Below, piece by piece: positions 32,457 through 44,645 of a DNA stretch of 64,000 bases (its first letter is position 1; each line of letters opens with the position of its first letter). The DNA is taken from positions 8,368,496-8,432,495 of the forward strand of contig CP137668.1 of NCBI GenBank assembly GCA_037976565.1. The letters are read 5' to 3'. This DNA is from Mesocentrotus franciscanus (lineage: Eukaryota > Echinodermata > Echinoidea > Camarodonta > Strongylocentrotidae). The notes under the pieces are model-generated. The model was not told where the DNA came from, searched no databases, and saw only the letters and a program-made list of their open reading frames with translations. The translations under genes were made by a program, and so were the position numbers.

Positions 32457-35055
32457 ATCAATTTCATGATAGTTAAAATTCGATGTTAATCAGTTTAAAG
32501 ATATTGTATTGATTGCTCATACTATAGGCCTATATACATTCCCTTCCTTCTCCCTTTGTGTAAGCGTATAAAATATACTGAAGCATTCCCTGCCTATATT
32601 CATTCGAATATTTGTATTGACGAGTGAAAGTTATAAAGGAAAAAAGAGGGGGTCGTTTTTAACTGCATCAAACAGAATTTAGAAGGACTTAACCTGTTTA
32701 TCAAAGTGAAAGAGACAATATCTACAATCTTACCCGCAAATGGCGAGTCTCACGCTGATAATTTTTTGTGTAAAATATTAATCGATTCATCTTTTGTTAT
32801 AACGATGTTGAGAAAAGGCCGGAAGCTATATAATTTACCGCCCCTTCACTTCCCTGAAATTGTCAACCCTCAATCACGGATAATATACATACAAATTGCC
32901 GAATAAAGGGTTGTATTTGAGAAAGTAATTACGCAAAATAATCATGACCTAGTATGCATTGTTCTCGAGGAGTCTCTTTGGTAGAACACCGCGCCTCCAT
33001 GAATTTGAAACAAATAGAATCTATATACATGTATTGTCCAAGGGATATTATTGACAAACCATTGCAGGGTCAATAAAATATTCGAATCAAGTGGAAACGG
33101 GTATGATTTATTATCAGACAATGGCTAATAAGGGCAACGAAAATTAGCGTATTTGTATAAAATCTTAAACCGCTCATTGCTCACAGATAAATTAAATATT
33201 ATCAGCTTAAAAAAAAAAATACCCATTAGATCTGCGAGCCTCCCTTCTCTGATTGGATTGATTTTAGTATACTCCCGTCAAATTGATTTGACTAACAGAG
33301 TAATGTTGGTCAGTTTGTCATGTTAGGCTCCAGGCATAAGACTAAATTACAATCAGACATTAAATCTCCTTCCAGAAGGAAATGACAGTTTTCATATTTG
33401 TGTGATGTACAGCCAGACTCCTTTCTTATGACAAAATTTGGTACACAGGTCCAGGGGCCAAAAGGTGAAGAAAAAACCGTCTTACAACTCCTTCCGGACG
33501 GAAAATTTCATCATTTTGGGGGCCTAATGCACATCATGTACAATGTTTTCAATACATGAGTAGATGGGATGAAATCGACCGAGGTGTGGGTTCTTTTTCG
33601 ATGGCTCTGTGGTCTGTTAAACTCCAACAACCCGACAATAGATGGTCTATATAGATGGTCTAAGGAACTTAAAGAGAACAGCATTTCATAGGGTTGTTTG
33701 AATGTCACTTTCTGGATAGGCTCTCAGCCTAAAAGTACACACCACTGACACCAGTACCTACACGAGGAAACTAATACCATGATTCGTACACTGTCTGATC
33801 TTTAAACTCTAACGATAGAGCCCTGTCCTTGCGCACATTCATAACATCAGCCGACGCTTTTACAAAATGATAACAGCATCCAAATAATGTTTATCGATTT
33901 TCTGGGGCAAGCCAATTAGTTCTATTCAGTATCACTATTATGCTACACTTTCGGGATCTCATACCAGTGATGAAATTCACCTTGGATATGATTGATACAA
34001 ATATTCTAATTATTCGCTCCGATGCGTGTCAACTATGTATCGATATTGCAATATTTGACATGAAAGCGTATGTTAGACGATATTTTCCCGCGCAAACTGA
34101 ACGCGATGAAAAGTTCATAAATTCGTGATTTGGAATGATCGAGGGAGATGTGTTGTATACACAACAAATGAAGCAAAGTGAAGATGATAAATTTTGAAGA
34201 GTCTTGTTATTACACATCGTTCTTGTTGCGAACTTTTAATTAACGCTTTTGAAATAAATTTCAAGGCTCGATCAACGTAAGTGCCGATCTTTACCACACA
34301 ATGCATATAATTGGATATTAAGATTAGGTCTATAAAAACAGAAACATTTAGTCCAAAAATAAATTGTCATAGTTTATATCAAGTGCATTGACGACACTTT
34401 TAGAGAAAATTTGACAAAATAAAGAAAATCCAGCCTTTTGTTGGGGTGAAGGGGTGAACGCATTTTATTGAATATATGGCTAATTCATTTTGTAATCATC
34501 ACTTATTTCATGATCTTTAATCATCATCATCACCATAATCATCATCCCTGAAACAGAAAAATCGAGTGTCGTTGAGCTAAATAAGTGAATTAGATTTCGT
34601 TATCTTGTTAGAACAAAAGTTTAAATGCGAGGGCGATTAGTTCCTTTAATCCGTGACAGCGCACCAATCATTTCTCTATGTTAATCAAACTTTTATTATG
34701 AGGTCATCCAAGAAACTTGAGTAAACAGTTGGAGTGATTACGATAGGCGAGTCGGGACGGTGAGTCCGTTAACCCGATAGTGACCCGTCTTCGCCATCTA
34801 CATGTACCCATCCCGTCGCATTCAACGTTGCAAGCGTATAGTCGGCAGTATGTCAGGCAAGTCCATACATTGGCAGATCAGTCGCATATGCATTTTTTGT
34901 TATTTTTGTTAAATATGAACTCCATTTTTTCGGTGAATATTTCATAAAACGAGGTGACAACGTTTCTTTTAATTCTTAGCGGATAGATACATCGACGATG
35001 CTGAAAATTTCAAAATACATTACTTTTGGTAAAATAACCCTTTTTACACCCTGTA
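32451..35055. other. Non-coding stretch
   Basis: No gene or classified repeat is seen. Around 34745-34870 it is CpG-richer and contains a good donor-like GACG|gtgagt, which could end an untranslated exon; nothing else supports this. Confidence 0.3.
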
Positions 35056-35079
35056 GTGACGTCACATGTCATACTCTTC

Positions 35080-35400
35080 TCTCCCTTCGTCTCTTTTAAA
35101 CTTTCTCTCACTATTTCTCTCTATCACTATGTATATATGTATCTATCTTATCTGTTTGTCTGTCTATCTATACATGTCTGCCTATCTATCTATCTATCCC
35201 CGTATGTTTATCTCTTTTATTGTTTCTCTTCCTCAGTCCGCTATTCCGTCACTCTCTCTCTCTCTCTCTCTCTCTCGCTCTCTCACTTTGTTTTCTCGTC
35301 GACAATCCTCTCGCTTTCTTTCGTCATTTCCCTTCTCATCTCTCTCCATTTCTTTCTCTCTCTCTCTCTCTCTCCCTCTCTTTCTCTCCCTTGTTCTTTA
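35080..35400. repeat. TC-rich tract with (TATC)n and (CT)n runs
   Basis: ATCT and CT units dominate, with a pure CT run at about 35252-35275 and another near 35356-35375. Serine- and leucine-rich open frames here are low-complexity artefacts. Confidence 0.9.
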
Positions 35401-36006
35401 ACCTATAACCAATAATCGAGGAAGAGCCGCCAGCATGAATGTTGTGATACATCAACGATACGATCATAATTTATCTTCTTCTTAATTGACCTTTATGGGT
35501 CCGCGTCACACGTTGCTAAAGAAAGTGTATTTCCTAGAACGCCATTGATTAATCCCCTTGTAATTTCCACGTTTTATCAATAAATATAGAAATGTACATG
35601 CATTGTTTTGTTTTCCTCTTTCCGGAATAGTCTGCGTCAGTTGAGTTTTATGTCGGATGATTTCGGTATTACCAAGAATGATACATAAGTCCTAATTTGA
35701 GAACTATAGCCGATAAGAATGAAAATAGGAACAATTTCAAGTTATTGAACTTTCTCTTTAGAACTTTGAAAATAGTAAGCTACAAATAAACATCCGGCGT
35801 TGGGAAATTTGTCAGCCCTTCCTTTATATCCTTTTCCTTTATTTTTACTATCATTTACATTTGTCGCTCTAAATCTTGTTGTTATTTTGTTCTCGAATTT
35901 ACGACCAAGATCTATAGTTTCATCTCGTCCACCACTCCCCTCCCGTCTCCCCTCACCTTCCCTTTTTTTCAATCTGCCTGATTCTTCATCAAATTAATTA
36001 TCATTA
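35401..36006. other. Non-coding stretch
   Basis: Nothing is recognised. A pyrimidine-rich patch lies at about 35925-35975. Confidence 0.3.
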
Positions 36007-36315
36007 TTGATTAGTTACCAAATGGAAATGTTGTGTGTCTCGATGTTGAGCATAGCTCTTAATCATATCATCTGTTCTCGGGATTACTACCAAGATCTCT
36101 TGTTTGTCCTCCGAAGATCGCATCACTTCACGCCGTCAAACCAAACCCTCCAATATTTATTTGCTCAAGAATCGCTCACAGAAGTGACTAAGAAATTGCG
36201 TTCGCATTGCCAAAGACCTCACGAGCAACATGATGATAGAGATTGGAATTTATTGAGGTTCCTTAATGAAGCTTGTTTGACGTATCAACTTTTACATACA
36301 TTAGAACTGTCCTAG
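36007..36315 (+). CDS. Unrecognised 102-codon open frame
   Basis: The predicted peptide is mainly helical and polar (for example DRDWNLLRFLNEACLTYQLL) and starts with MISYQMEM. It is not low complexity, but I recognise no family and see no clear splice sites or second copy. It may be chance. Confidence 0.15.
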   Translation: MISYQMEMLCVSMLSIALNHIICSRDYYQDLLFVLRRSHHFTPSNQTLQYLFAQESLTEVTKKLRSHCQRPHEQHDDRDWNLLRFLNEACLTYQLLHTLELS

Positions 36316-37139
36316 TATTAAACTTAATGCAGTCTCGAAATCAATGATTGATAAAATACACGTGTAGGCTACTTTAATGGTATGGGACATAATTTTCTTC
36401 AGTACAGATTCAATGTGGGAAAAATCTCGATTCTTATCTCCATGCTATATGAAATGATATTTGTTTACTCTTCCTTGTGCTTAACCATCCCATTAAAAAT
36501 ACCATGCATAACGTTAAATGCATTTCTGTTCATGGCATTATCGATAAATAATAATAATAATGATAATAATAATAAAAACTACATGCATTTAATGCACATG
36601 ATTTTGTGGGAGGGGCCGGAAGGCGTGAAAACAGTGTTCAAAGTCGTGTTTTCAAGATTATCAATACTATCATTTATTTAGTGATTATAATTATATCTCC
36701 AAGTCCTTAACATCAATAGATCGAGAGCAGTTTTCATGTATTACACTTGCATTGCGGTTGTGGACCACAAGTGTGTCATCAAAGAGCATCATGTCTTGGA
36801 AATTGGTACCAGTGAGGGCGTTCTCCTTTCAACTATACAGTCTGCATCATGTCACATAGGAGCAGTCGTAATAAAAATATGAAATATAGGCTAGGTATCA
36901 TTAATTTGTCTGCGGACGGCCTGTTTGACAAACATCCACCGCAGGTTTGCGAAGGTATTCACATTTAGTAGCAGTTTGATCATATGGGTTTCTTTAGGTT
37001 GACTCAGGACGGTAATAGAGGTTTGCATGACATTGAAACAAGAAATTGAAGTTCCGTAAAATGCCGCTACACACGAAAAAAACAAACATTACCTGCAAAG
37101 TATATGAGGTATATCAGGGTCTGGGATACTCGCACAGAC

Positions 37140-37280
37140 TATTAAATCCGGACAACTCTCCCAACACCAATTACTGGGTAGGACAATTGACCCATATGAA
37201 TCCATAGGGCAACTACCCCTGACCACTACCCATCCGACAAGTAAAACCACACCTTAGGATAATTATGCCTGGACAGTGGG
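37140..37280. repeat. Decayed GGACAACTACCC-type repeat
   Basis: Several degenerate copies of a roughly 20-25-bp unit such as GGACAACTCTCCC, GGACAATTGACCC and GGCAACTACCCCTG occur. Related arrays are at 40905-41220 (duplicated at 47151-47465) and 56225-56460. Confidence 0.5.
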
Positions 37281-37533
37281 ATGTCGTTAGATATTTGCCT
37301 TGTGAGGGATCGTTCTAGACACAGGGGGGTCGGATGGTGTCATCAAACTTTTGCATTCTCAAAAGACAACGTCCGCTCGGAGCTAGAAGGGCTAATATAC
37401 GCATATTAACATTCAGAAGCCTAACTACATAACTATTCTGATACAACTGTTTCTGTTTAATTGAGACAAGTGAAGAAACTGTCTCATAATTAAGATTTTA
37501 CAGAGGCAAACTGCCCTCTGACGGTGTTATTAT

Positions 37534-37722
37534 GGACTTTTAGATTTGCACAACGAGAACGTGGACTGCTATGTGTGACATCCTTTTAAGGCAATGCGAC
37601 GTCCTTTTAAGGCACTGGCAGTGCCCGGCAGTGCCTTAAAAGGACCTGCCAGTGCCTTAAATGCACGTCACATTGGCTTAAAAAGGATGTCACACGTTCA
37701 CGTCGTGCAAATCTAAAAGTCC
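37534..37722. repeat. Structured inverted repeat (190-bp hairpin)
   Basis: GGACTTTTAGATTTGCAC at the left is the complement of GTGCAAATCTAAAAGTCC at the right. Pairing continues inward through GTGTGACATCCTTTT and its partner. The inner part holds repeated mirror copies of CCTTTTAAGGCA and CAGTGCCTTAA, so nested hairpins form. No coding. It may be a MITE or a structured transcript. Confidence 0.8.
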
Positions 37723-38159
37723 CTAGTTTTATCGTGACTGCGACTCGTCAATGCGAAACTAAAATCCTCCCCAGTCAGACAAGGAGCAGACGACACGATG
37801 ACAAAGAAAGTGTCAGTCACGTGGGTATTAGTATTTCGTGACATATTAATGATGATGTATGACCAGCCGACATTCTACGATGATTTGGATAACCTTTTAA
37901 AGTTCAATGGTAAACCCGCCAAAACAAAAGGGTTGTTGTCATACGTAACTATGTACACAGTTTTCATGCGCTTTGCGATGTGGTTAAGACATTCTGAATA
38001 AATGTTTATAATGACGTCATTTTTCGTCTTGCCACGTGCTACGAGTTGATTGATCAGTTTTTGGTATGAATTGTCTACTATTTCTGGTACTACAACTGTA
38101 TACACTACTAGAACTCTTCTACTACTACTGATGAATGATAATGCTGCTGTTGCAGCTAC

Positions 38160-38171
38160 TGCTACTACTAC

Positions 38172-38203
<32 letters not shown>

Positions 38204-38240
38204 CTTCTTCTTCTTCTTCTTCTTCTTCTTCTTCTTCTTC
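38160..38240. repeat. (TAC)n then (TTC)n microsatellite
   Basis: A run of TTC units at about 38177-38240 is preceded by a few TAC units. Polyserine and polyleucine frames here are artefacts. Confidence 0.97.
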
Positions 38241-38593
38241 TAATTATTCTCCTCCTTATCTCCTTTTCTTCTTCTTTCTCTAGTATTGTCACTACTTCTT
38301 TTTTTTTTACTACTGGTAATAATTGATATACCATGTCGTATACCTACGTATTCCATGGACTTATAAAACGAATGCCAGTACCGTCACCACTACTACTTTC
38401 CATCTTACTTCTACAACAGTATCAGCTACAAACTATTTATAATAAAAAGCGACAACTCAAACACCATACAAACTGTTCTCAAAATTGCCAAATCCAGTGT
38501 CTTAAGCAACATCTGAGCAGTTCTCAAAACTTCGTACACTAAGAAATGAGTAAAAATAGGTAGATATATAAATAAATAAAGAATTAAATGATA

Positions 38594-38670
38594 AACGAAT
38601 AAATAAATAAATAAATAAGTAAATGAACCACCAAATAAATAAATAAATAAATAAGCAAATAAATGAGCAA
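38594..38670. repeat. (AATA)n microsatellite
   Basis: AAAT/AATA units recur, interrupted once. The copy is at about 44848-44925. The minus-strand frame rich in FIYLF at 38426-38695 is its artefact. Confidence 0.9.
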
Positions 38671-39415
38671 ATAAATCAATACAAAAAGAAATCAAATAAT
38701 AAATTTAAAAAAAAAAAATTATATTATAAATTCTTACCTATTCCGAGTACAAGAAAAATGAGAGCCTGTCGTCCCATCATCATACTTAGAACTAAAAGTT
38801 TGTGGATCTCACTCACTACCTGCTGTTACTAGAAAAACAAAATCATGTAGACATCTGTCACTAGAATTGGAGTGGATTGATGCAGATTCTGAACAGGAAG
38901 ACAAAAAATGAAAATAGAATGTTAATTGAGTAATTGGAAACAAAGAACAGAATCATGCATGAGTTGGAACTTATTGAGAATAAGATTGAACATCTGTTGG
39001 ATGATCTTAACTCTTCATCTCTCGTTGTGTTTATAAGTGTATTGAAATCAATGGAGCCTAGACATCACATATTTTTTCATTATCATCTTTAATATGACTA
39101 ATATCAGATAAAGAGCCTAAATATGTACCTACATGCATCAGTCTATTTAAATATATGTCCATTTGATTTGACTCGATTCGATTTAACATGGCTCATGATA
39201 AAAATCGACGCCGCTACGGATTGTAAAATCATTATACAAAAAAGTCATGATGATGATAAAAGAAAAGAGTATTCGATATTTTCTTTAGATAATAATATAA
39301 AAATGTGATAAGCTCAACAATATAAATGTAATTAATTGAATTATTGGTGAGTTTTGAGCAGTTTTTTTAAACAGTGTTGGAAAACAAAGTTGACTCGAAT
39401 TCTGAAAAAGCTTAA

Positions 39416-40157
39416 AGGGCAAGTCCACTCCAAAAATAACTTACTTTCAATAGAAGCAGAAAAATCAGACAAACCAATCAAAAAAGTTTGAGCAAAATCG
39501 GATAACTAATAAGAAAGTTATGAATTTTTAATGACATGAAAAACTTTGTAAATTCATGAGTCTGTGACGTCATGTCCTCACTATCCACTAATTATTTTCT
39601 TTATATTGATAATATAAATTTCCTATTTTCTCCCTAAGAATCTTATTTCTTCACACCAGCATCCAAGTTAGATTGATAGTAATATGTTTTTGTGTGGATG
39701 CACTAATATAGAGTAATTTTTTCCAGTTAAATCATGAAAAATGTGAATTTTGATAAACTATTTATATAAAAATCAATAATTATGAATATACAATATTCAG
39801 AAAATAGTATCAATTCTTCAAAGTTCATAAAATTTTTGTGAAATGTCATGCACGCAATATGATACAAATCATATACCTGGGCAAAGGCATGGGAAATCAA
39901 GTTTTGGGGATAAAAGGAAATTAATGGGATTAAACTATATAAAGCAATTGATAAATAGTGAGGACATGACGTCACAAACTGATAACCAAATTGGCAATTT
40001 GTGTAGTGATTTCCATTGTTCCATAGTTTTACATACTTTTTCAAAAATTCATAACTTTCTTATTAGTTATCCGATTTTGCTCAAACTTTTTTTGATTGGT
40101 TTGTCTGATTTTTCTGCTTCTATTGAAAGTAAGATATTTGTGGAGTGGACTTGGACT
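39416..40157. mobile_element. TTAA-flanked foldback MITE (742 bp)
   Basis: TTAA lies at both borders (39412-39415 and 40158-40161). The ends AGGGCAAGTCCACTCC and GGAGTGGACTTGGACT are inverted repeats, and inverted homology continues for about 130 bp (the AGCAGAAAAATCAGACAAAC block). TTAA target sites are typical of piggyBac. No transposase is seen. Both arms contain a TGACGTCA site (39565 and 39967). Confidence 0.82.
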
Positions 40158-40319
40158 TTAAAGAAAGAAGGAAAAAGTAAATCAGCATTACACCCCAGTA
40201 ACAAAATAAAGGAGTAAAGTACTCACTTGACCCCCAAAAAAAAAAAAAAAAAAAAATGTTGATATTTTGTCATCTCTAGGTCAAACTTCGGACAGCGTGA
40301 AAAAGTTTGGAAACAAAAC

Positions 40320-40690
40320 AAGAGCAGCTATTCAACGACTGTCCATGAGAACATGCCCCTGAGCGTGCCCCTTCGATGCTCCACCGGGGCACTCACCCGG
40401 GTGAAGAGGGTGTGCCTTACCGCATCTTTCTTGGTTCGCTACCCACGCAAGAGGTACTCAACGGGCATCGAACACGGGCTCGATGACGCTATCGTGTTTC
40501 GTAGATGGTAATACGAGCGTAGTCGTGACTCTGAGTGAGCGCAGACGACACAAAGTGTTCCCGCCAAAAACACAAACACGCCATGCAGAAAAATCACAAC
40601 CGTCCGACGAGAGTGTGCTTACTTGTTGCGCACCTTGCCCCCGCGCCTTTCAACAGGTGCGTGTGTGTTCCATGTATTGTGTGGGTGTAT
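40320..40690. other. CpG-rich patch, function unknown
   Basis: GC- and CpG-rich sequence stands out from AT-rich surroundings and includes CACCGGGGCACTCACCCGGG. A 69-codon frame (40483-40692) lacks any known domain. It could be a promoter or first-exon island or an old repeat. The copy is at 46566-46937. Confidence 0.3.
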
Positions 40691-40904
40691 GATGTTTAAT
40701 TCATTTCATTCACTCGGGTTTCACGTGATTTACCACGAAGAGGTAGGACTTGAAAAGAACATTCACGGAATGTTATTAAATCCATGATATCTGTAACCCA
40801 AAATCGGTTCAATCACTCTTTAGGGGCACGATGCCGATTTTGCCCTGGAGCGCATTTATCTTTTTTTCTAAATATTGAACTTGGTTCATTAAATTCTAAG
40901 ATAA

Positions 40905-41220
40905 CTACCGCTGGACTATCATTTCGGCCAACTTACCACCAGAACAATAACTACCCCCAGACAACTTTACTACCCTTGGCAAATAAAGGCGGAAAACTAC
41001 CCTTCTGAAAATGATCCAGGACAACTTCCCTCATTATAAAAGAATTACCCCTGGGTGGTTGTCTAAGATTAATCAGGGTAATTTCGCAAAGGTATTATCT
41101 TGGGTAGTTGTAAAGGGGCGGGGGTAACTGTCCTGGGGTAGTTGTCCTAGGACCTACCCGGGGTAATTTTCGAGGGTCTAATTGTCTGGAGATGGTTAAC
41201 CAGGGATGAGGGTACCCGGA
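40905..41220. repeat. Decayed array of GGGTAGTTGTCC-type units
   Basis: About a dozen degenerate units occur in both orientations: CAACTTACC, CAACTTTACTACCC and ACTACCC on the left, then GGGTGGTTGTC, GGGTAGTTGT and GGGGTAGTTGTCC on the right. The array is partly palindromic. The copy is at 47151-47465. Confidence 0.6.
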
Positions 41221-41639
41221 GTAGTCAGTCAAATACGGAATTGATTATTTCACTTTCTGTTTTTGGCTAATAGGCCTAGTATATTAAACTTTTGAGAGTA
41301 TTTCCATGAACACTTTAAAAAGTTCTCTGCCCACATATTCGGCTTTAATCGTGCCATCGGATCCTACAACTTCCGATTCTCATTGTCCCTAAAAGTATAA
41401 GGGGTTTGATTCGACTATCTCTGTTTCTGTTTCGATGGATCTGGCCTCTCATTTCTATTTATACGTTCTTCGAAGGTGGTATGATTTATGTGTTTATCAG
41501 TACTTCGCTTTGTCTCTGAACCTTTACTGTATATATTAGCTTTTTTGTGTGTGGTTAATTGTCCGCCCTCCTTCGTTTAGTATATGCTTCTCCTCCCCTA
41601 TGTCTTGAAGTCGCTTCAATCCTATCTCTATGCACCCCC

Positions 41640-41644
41640 TCCGC

Positions 41645-41689
<45 letters not shown>

Positions 41690-41990
41690 TCTCCCTTCCT
41701 CTCATTATCACCCCTCTCTCTTCTCACTCCTCCTCTTTCTAACCCTCTCTTTCTGCAAGGCTTTCTCAAAATCATCTCTCGAAACCCACACATTCCCTCC
41801 TCTCACTATTTCTCATCCTCTCTCCCTCTTTCTCCTTACATTACACCCTTTATTTCTCTTATATAATTATTATGCACCTTTCCAATCATTATCTCCCTCA
41901 AACTTCCTCTACCTCTTTCTCCCCACCCTCTCTCTCTGCTGCCTCTCTTTCCTTCTCACTTTGTTTTTTCCCCTCCATCCATCTCCCTCT
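41640..41990. repeat. (CT)n and TC-rich tract
   Basis: A pure CT run at about 41647-41681 is followed by 300 bp of pyrimidine-rich strand. The 172-codon frame here is low complexity. The copy is at 47893-48238. Confidence 0.92.
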
Positions 41991-42228
41991 CTTTCCTTTC
42001 ATCCGTTGAATGAGGAGGATTGCCAGGGAATGGCGCATTCAAGACTGATCCAAAAGCATTTAGCAGTAAGAACATAATATCGGGAAATAAGGACACAGAT
42101 ACACAAAAAAGAAAGACCTTTAGGGAATAAGAAAAGGAAGTTAGGAAATCCCAATGTCCTAGATCCTCACACAAGAGGCTAAAGATCTCGGGTTAAAGAT
42201 GCATCCAAACGGGATACATACGAATAAA

Positions 42229-42513
42229 CAGTGGCGTAGCGTGGATCAAGGCTGTGCGGGGGTACTGGCATATGGGGGTGGGGGTGGTTCACCAGTCTCA
42301 CTCTGTGGATAAAATGCGAATTAATCGGGCCACCGATTAGGGAGGCAGGGTGTGCAAGGGGGTCCTGCCAATTTCTTTTCACATTCCCTCTCCTCCTCTC
42401 CCGTGATTTATTGCTCTATTTTGTTGTCTCTCTCTCATCTCTTGTGGTATTTCATCGCTAACCGATGAGGGAGCTAGGCACGTGCCCCCTGTACACCCAT
42501 AGCTACGCCACTA
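42229..42513. mobile_element. MITE with CAGTGGCGTAGC ends
   Basis: The left end CAGTGGCGTAGCGTGG is mirrored by the right end AGCTACGCCACTATG. It is about 285 bp, non-coding, with a G-rich left half. The ends resemble hAT-type MITEs found in many animals. The copy is at 48475-48759. Confidence 0.7.
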
Positions 42514-42933
42514 TGAGCTTACAACGAGGTTAAATAAGAACAAAGAAAATTGAAGAAACGGGTGAACTAGATTTAAAAATATATATCCCTAAATAGTCGA
42601 TCACCTTTCAAAATGAAGAGGAAATGCCATTAATACCGTTAAACTTTTGAAATAGTCGGCCTAATACAAGAAACTTAGATATGACTTCTTGTGTGTTTCT
42701 TTATCTTCATTTCAGTTTATACACTCATTTGGATTCGACAGTTCCTTTTGTGAAACTCTGATTTGAATGTTTAATCCAAATACAAAAAATTATCCGACTA
42801 TCCCTGTCCGTTTTGTGAATCGAAACACCCGTTTGAACAATCAGAACAATGGAATTCCCCTCACGCATTGTTGTAAATTTCTCCAATCACAGTGATTGCG
42901 CTCCGCATCTTTGAGGCGAACGCGTGAAGAAAC

Positions 42934-43143
42934 ATGCATTTTACCCCCTTGATTATCCCACCACACCAATTCTTATGCGTGGGACAACGCAATAAATATG
43001 CACAGCTGTTTTACAATCAGTTGGACGTTGTAGAGAAAATGAATGCTGCTGCTAAAATGGTCGTGGCTGATGCCCTACTCAATACATCAAAGTTAGCTAC
43101 GGTGTTACAAAATCTTTGCTTTTCCCATGTCCATAAGGAATGA
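42934..43143 (+). CDS. Unrecognised 69-codon open frame
   Basis: The peptide includes NKYAQLFYNQLDVVEKMNAA and a cysteine near the end. It is identical in the second copy (49181-49390), although an indel sits right after the stop. Since the two copies are probably alleles this is weak support. No family, splice site or promoter is recognised. Confidence 0.18.
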   Translation: MHFTPLIIPPHQFLCVGQRNKYAQLFYNQLDVVEKMNAAAKMVVADALLNTSKLATVLQNLCFSHVHKE

Positions 43144-43352
43144 GGGAAATTTGGTATAATAATTATGTTTCATCACCGTTACGCATAATGCATGTTGCCC
43201 AGTATAGAAGGGCGGAAATGAAAGGAGAGACAGATTGGAGGAAACAGAAACAGATTTGTAAAAAAACAAGCAAATTCATGAAAGAACAAAGACGTAGCTT
43301 TAAAATATGGTAAATATGCGGTAAAGAGTTAGTGAAAGAGGTGATGAAAATA

Positions 43353-43680
43353 GCTTTGGCGGTGATGATAGTGATGGTGATGATAATGATGATGATGATA
43401 CTGATAATAGTGATGATGATGACGACGACGATGATGATGATAAGGAGGAGGATATCGATGATAGTGATGGCGATTATGATGATGATGGTGATAATGATGA
43501 TGATGAGAATGATGATGGTGATGATGATGATGATGATGATGAATGGTGATGCTGCTGATGATGATGATGATGATATGATGATGGTGATGATGATGAGAAT
43601 GGTGATGGTGATGATGATGATGATGATGATGATGAGAATGATGATGGTGATGATGATAATGATGATGCGATGAGGAGAAT
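43353..43680. repeat. (GAT)n imperfect microsatellite
   Basis: GAT/GATGGT units span about 330 bp. The copy (49594-49920) differs in unit number, as expected of alleles. Histidine-, methionine- and isoleucine-rich open frames on both strands are artefacts. Confidence 0.95.
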
Positions 43681-44145
43681 GACAACAACAAGATGCAAGC
43701 AAGAAAAGAGGTATATGTACAGTTGTCTACACCACAGACTGGGTGTTTATTATAAAGAATCTGAATAATGTCCATAGACAGTGTATCATGAAATGTTCAT
43801 CTCACCCGGACTGTCCATGAAATACGAGCCGCGAAGGTTAATAAAGAAGGAAGATTTGCAAATGACGCGACAGTTGCAATAAGTGATTTTCTGAATGTCA
43901 TCCGCCATCTTGTGCATTAGGTAGCATCCTCTCTAAGTTGTTTATTTGTTTTGATGATAAAATTCGGACTAAATGTATTTTTCTCGTCCGGGAATAACCA
44001 CTGTGGGGTAGTTTTCAGATGTGCCCAGCACTAAATTAAGATGTTCGTGCCGAGTAAGGGTATGCTTGATCTTGAGTTTCGGTACTGGTTAAATTTTCTC
44101 TCTCACAGGATCTAACTTAACTTACAGTCAAATGTTGCACACTAC

Positions 44146-44645
44146 NNNNNNNNNNNNNNNNNNNNNNNNNNNNNNNNNNNNNNNNNNNNNNNNNNNNNNN
44201 NNNNNNNNNNNNNNNNNNNNNNNNNNNNNNNNNNNNNNNNNNNNNNNNNNNNNNNNNNNNNNNNNNNNNNNNNNNNNNNNNNNNNNNNNNNNNNNNNNNN
44301 NNNNNNNNNNNNNNNNNNNNNNNNNNNNNNNNNNNNNNNNNNNNNNNNNNNNNNNNNNNNNNNNNNNNNNNNNNNNNNNNNNNNNNNNNNNNNNNNNNNN
44401 NNNNNNNNNNNNNNNNNNNNNNNNNNNNNNNNNNNNNNNNNNNNNNNNNNNNNNNNNNNNNNNNNNNNNNNNNNNNNNNNNNNNNNNNNNNNNNNNNNNN
44501 NNNNNNNNNNNNNNNNNNNNNNNNNNNNNNNNNNNNNNNNNNNNNNNNNNNNNNNNNNNNNNNNNNNNNNNNNNNNNNNNNNNNNNNNNNNNNNNNNNNN
44601 NNNNNNNNNNNNNNNNNNNNNNNNNNNNNNNNNNNNNNNNNNNNN
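44146..44645. other. Assembly gap (500 N)
   Basis: Exactly 500 unknown bases, a usual placeholder size. Open frames translated through it have no meaning. Confidence 1.

Larger units (their letters stand above)
38392..44145. repeat. Large duplicated segment, copy 1 (ends at the N gap)
   Basis: This segment of 5754 bp is nearly identical to 44646-50393 (5748 bp). The first copy is cut by the gap exactly where the second copy runs on into unique sequence. The second copy starts at the gap exactly where the first copy was entered from unique sequence. It contains an AATA microsatellite, a TTAA MITE, a CpG-rich patch, a CT tract, a CAGTGGCGTAGC MITE and a GAT microsatellite. It is probably allelic sequence placed twice. 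Confidence 0.93.

Noticed and set aside
38050..38334. Polyserine, polyleucine and polyarginine frames
   Set aside because: Translation of the TTC microsatellite.
39843..40217. Open frame whose peptide is mirrored on the other strand at 45587-45835
   Set aside because: The two arms of the TTAA MITE are inverted repeats and so give similar peptides; not a gene family.
43353..43680. CRISPR-like regular repeat
   Set aside because: A degenerate trinucleotide repeat in an animal genome, without spacers.
43163..43775. Long histidine-, isoleucine- and methionine-rich frames
   Set aside because: Translation of a GAT microsatellite; the same holds at 49404-50022.
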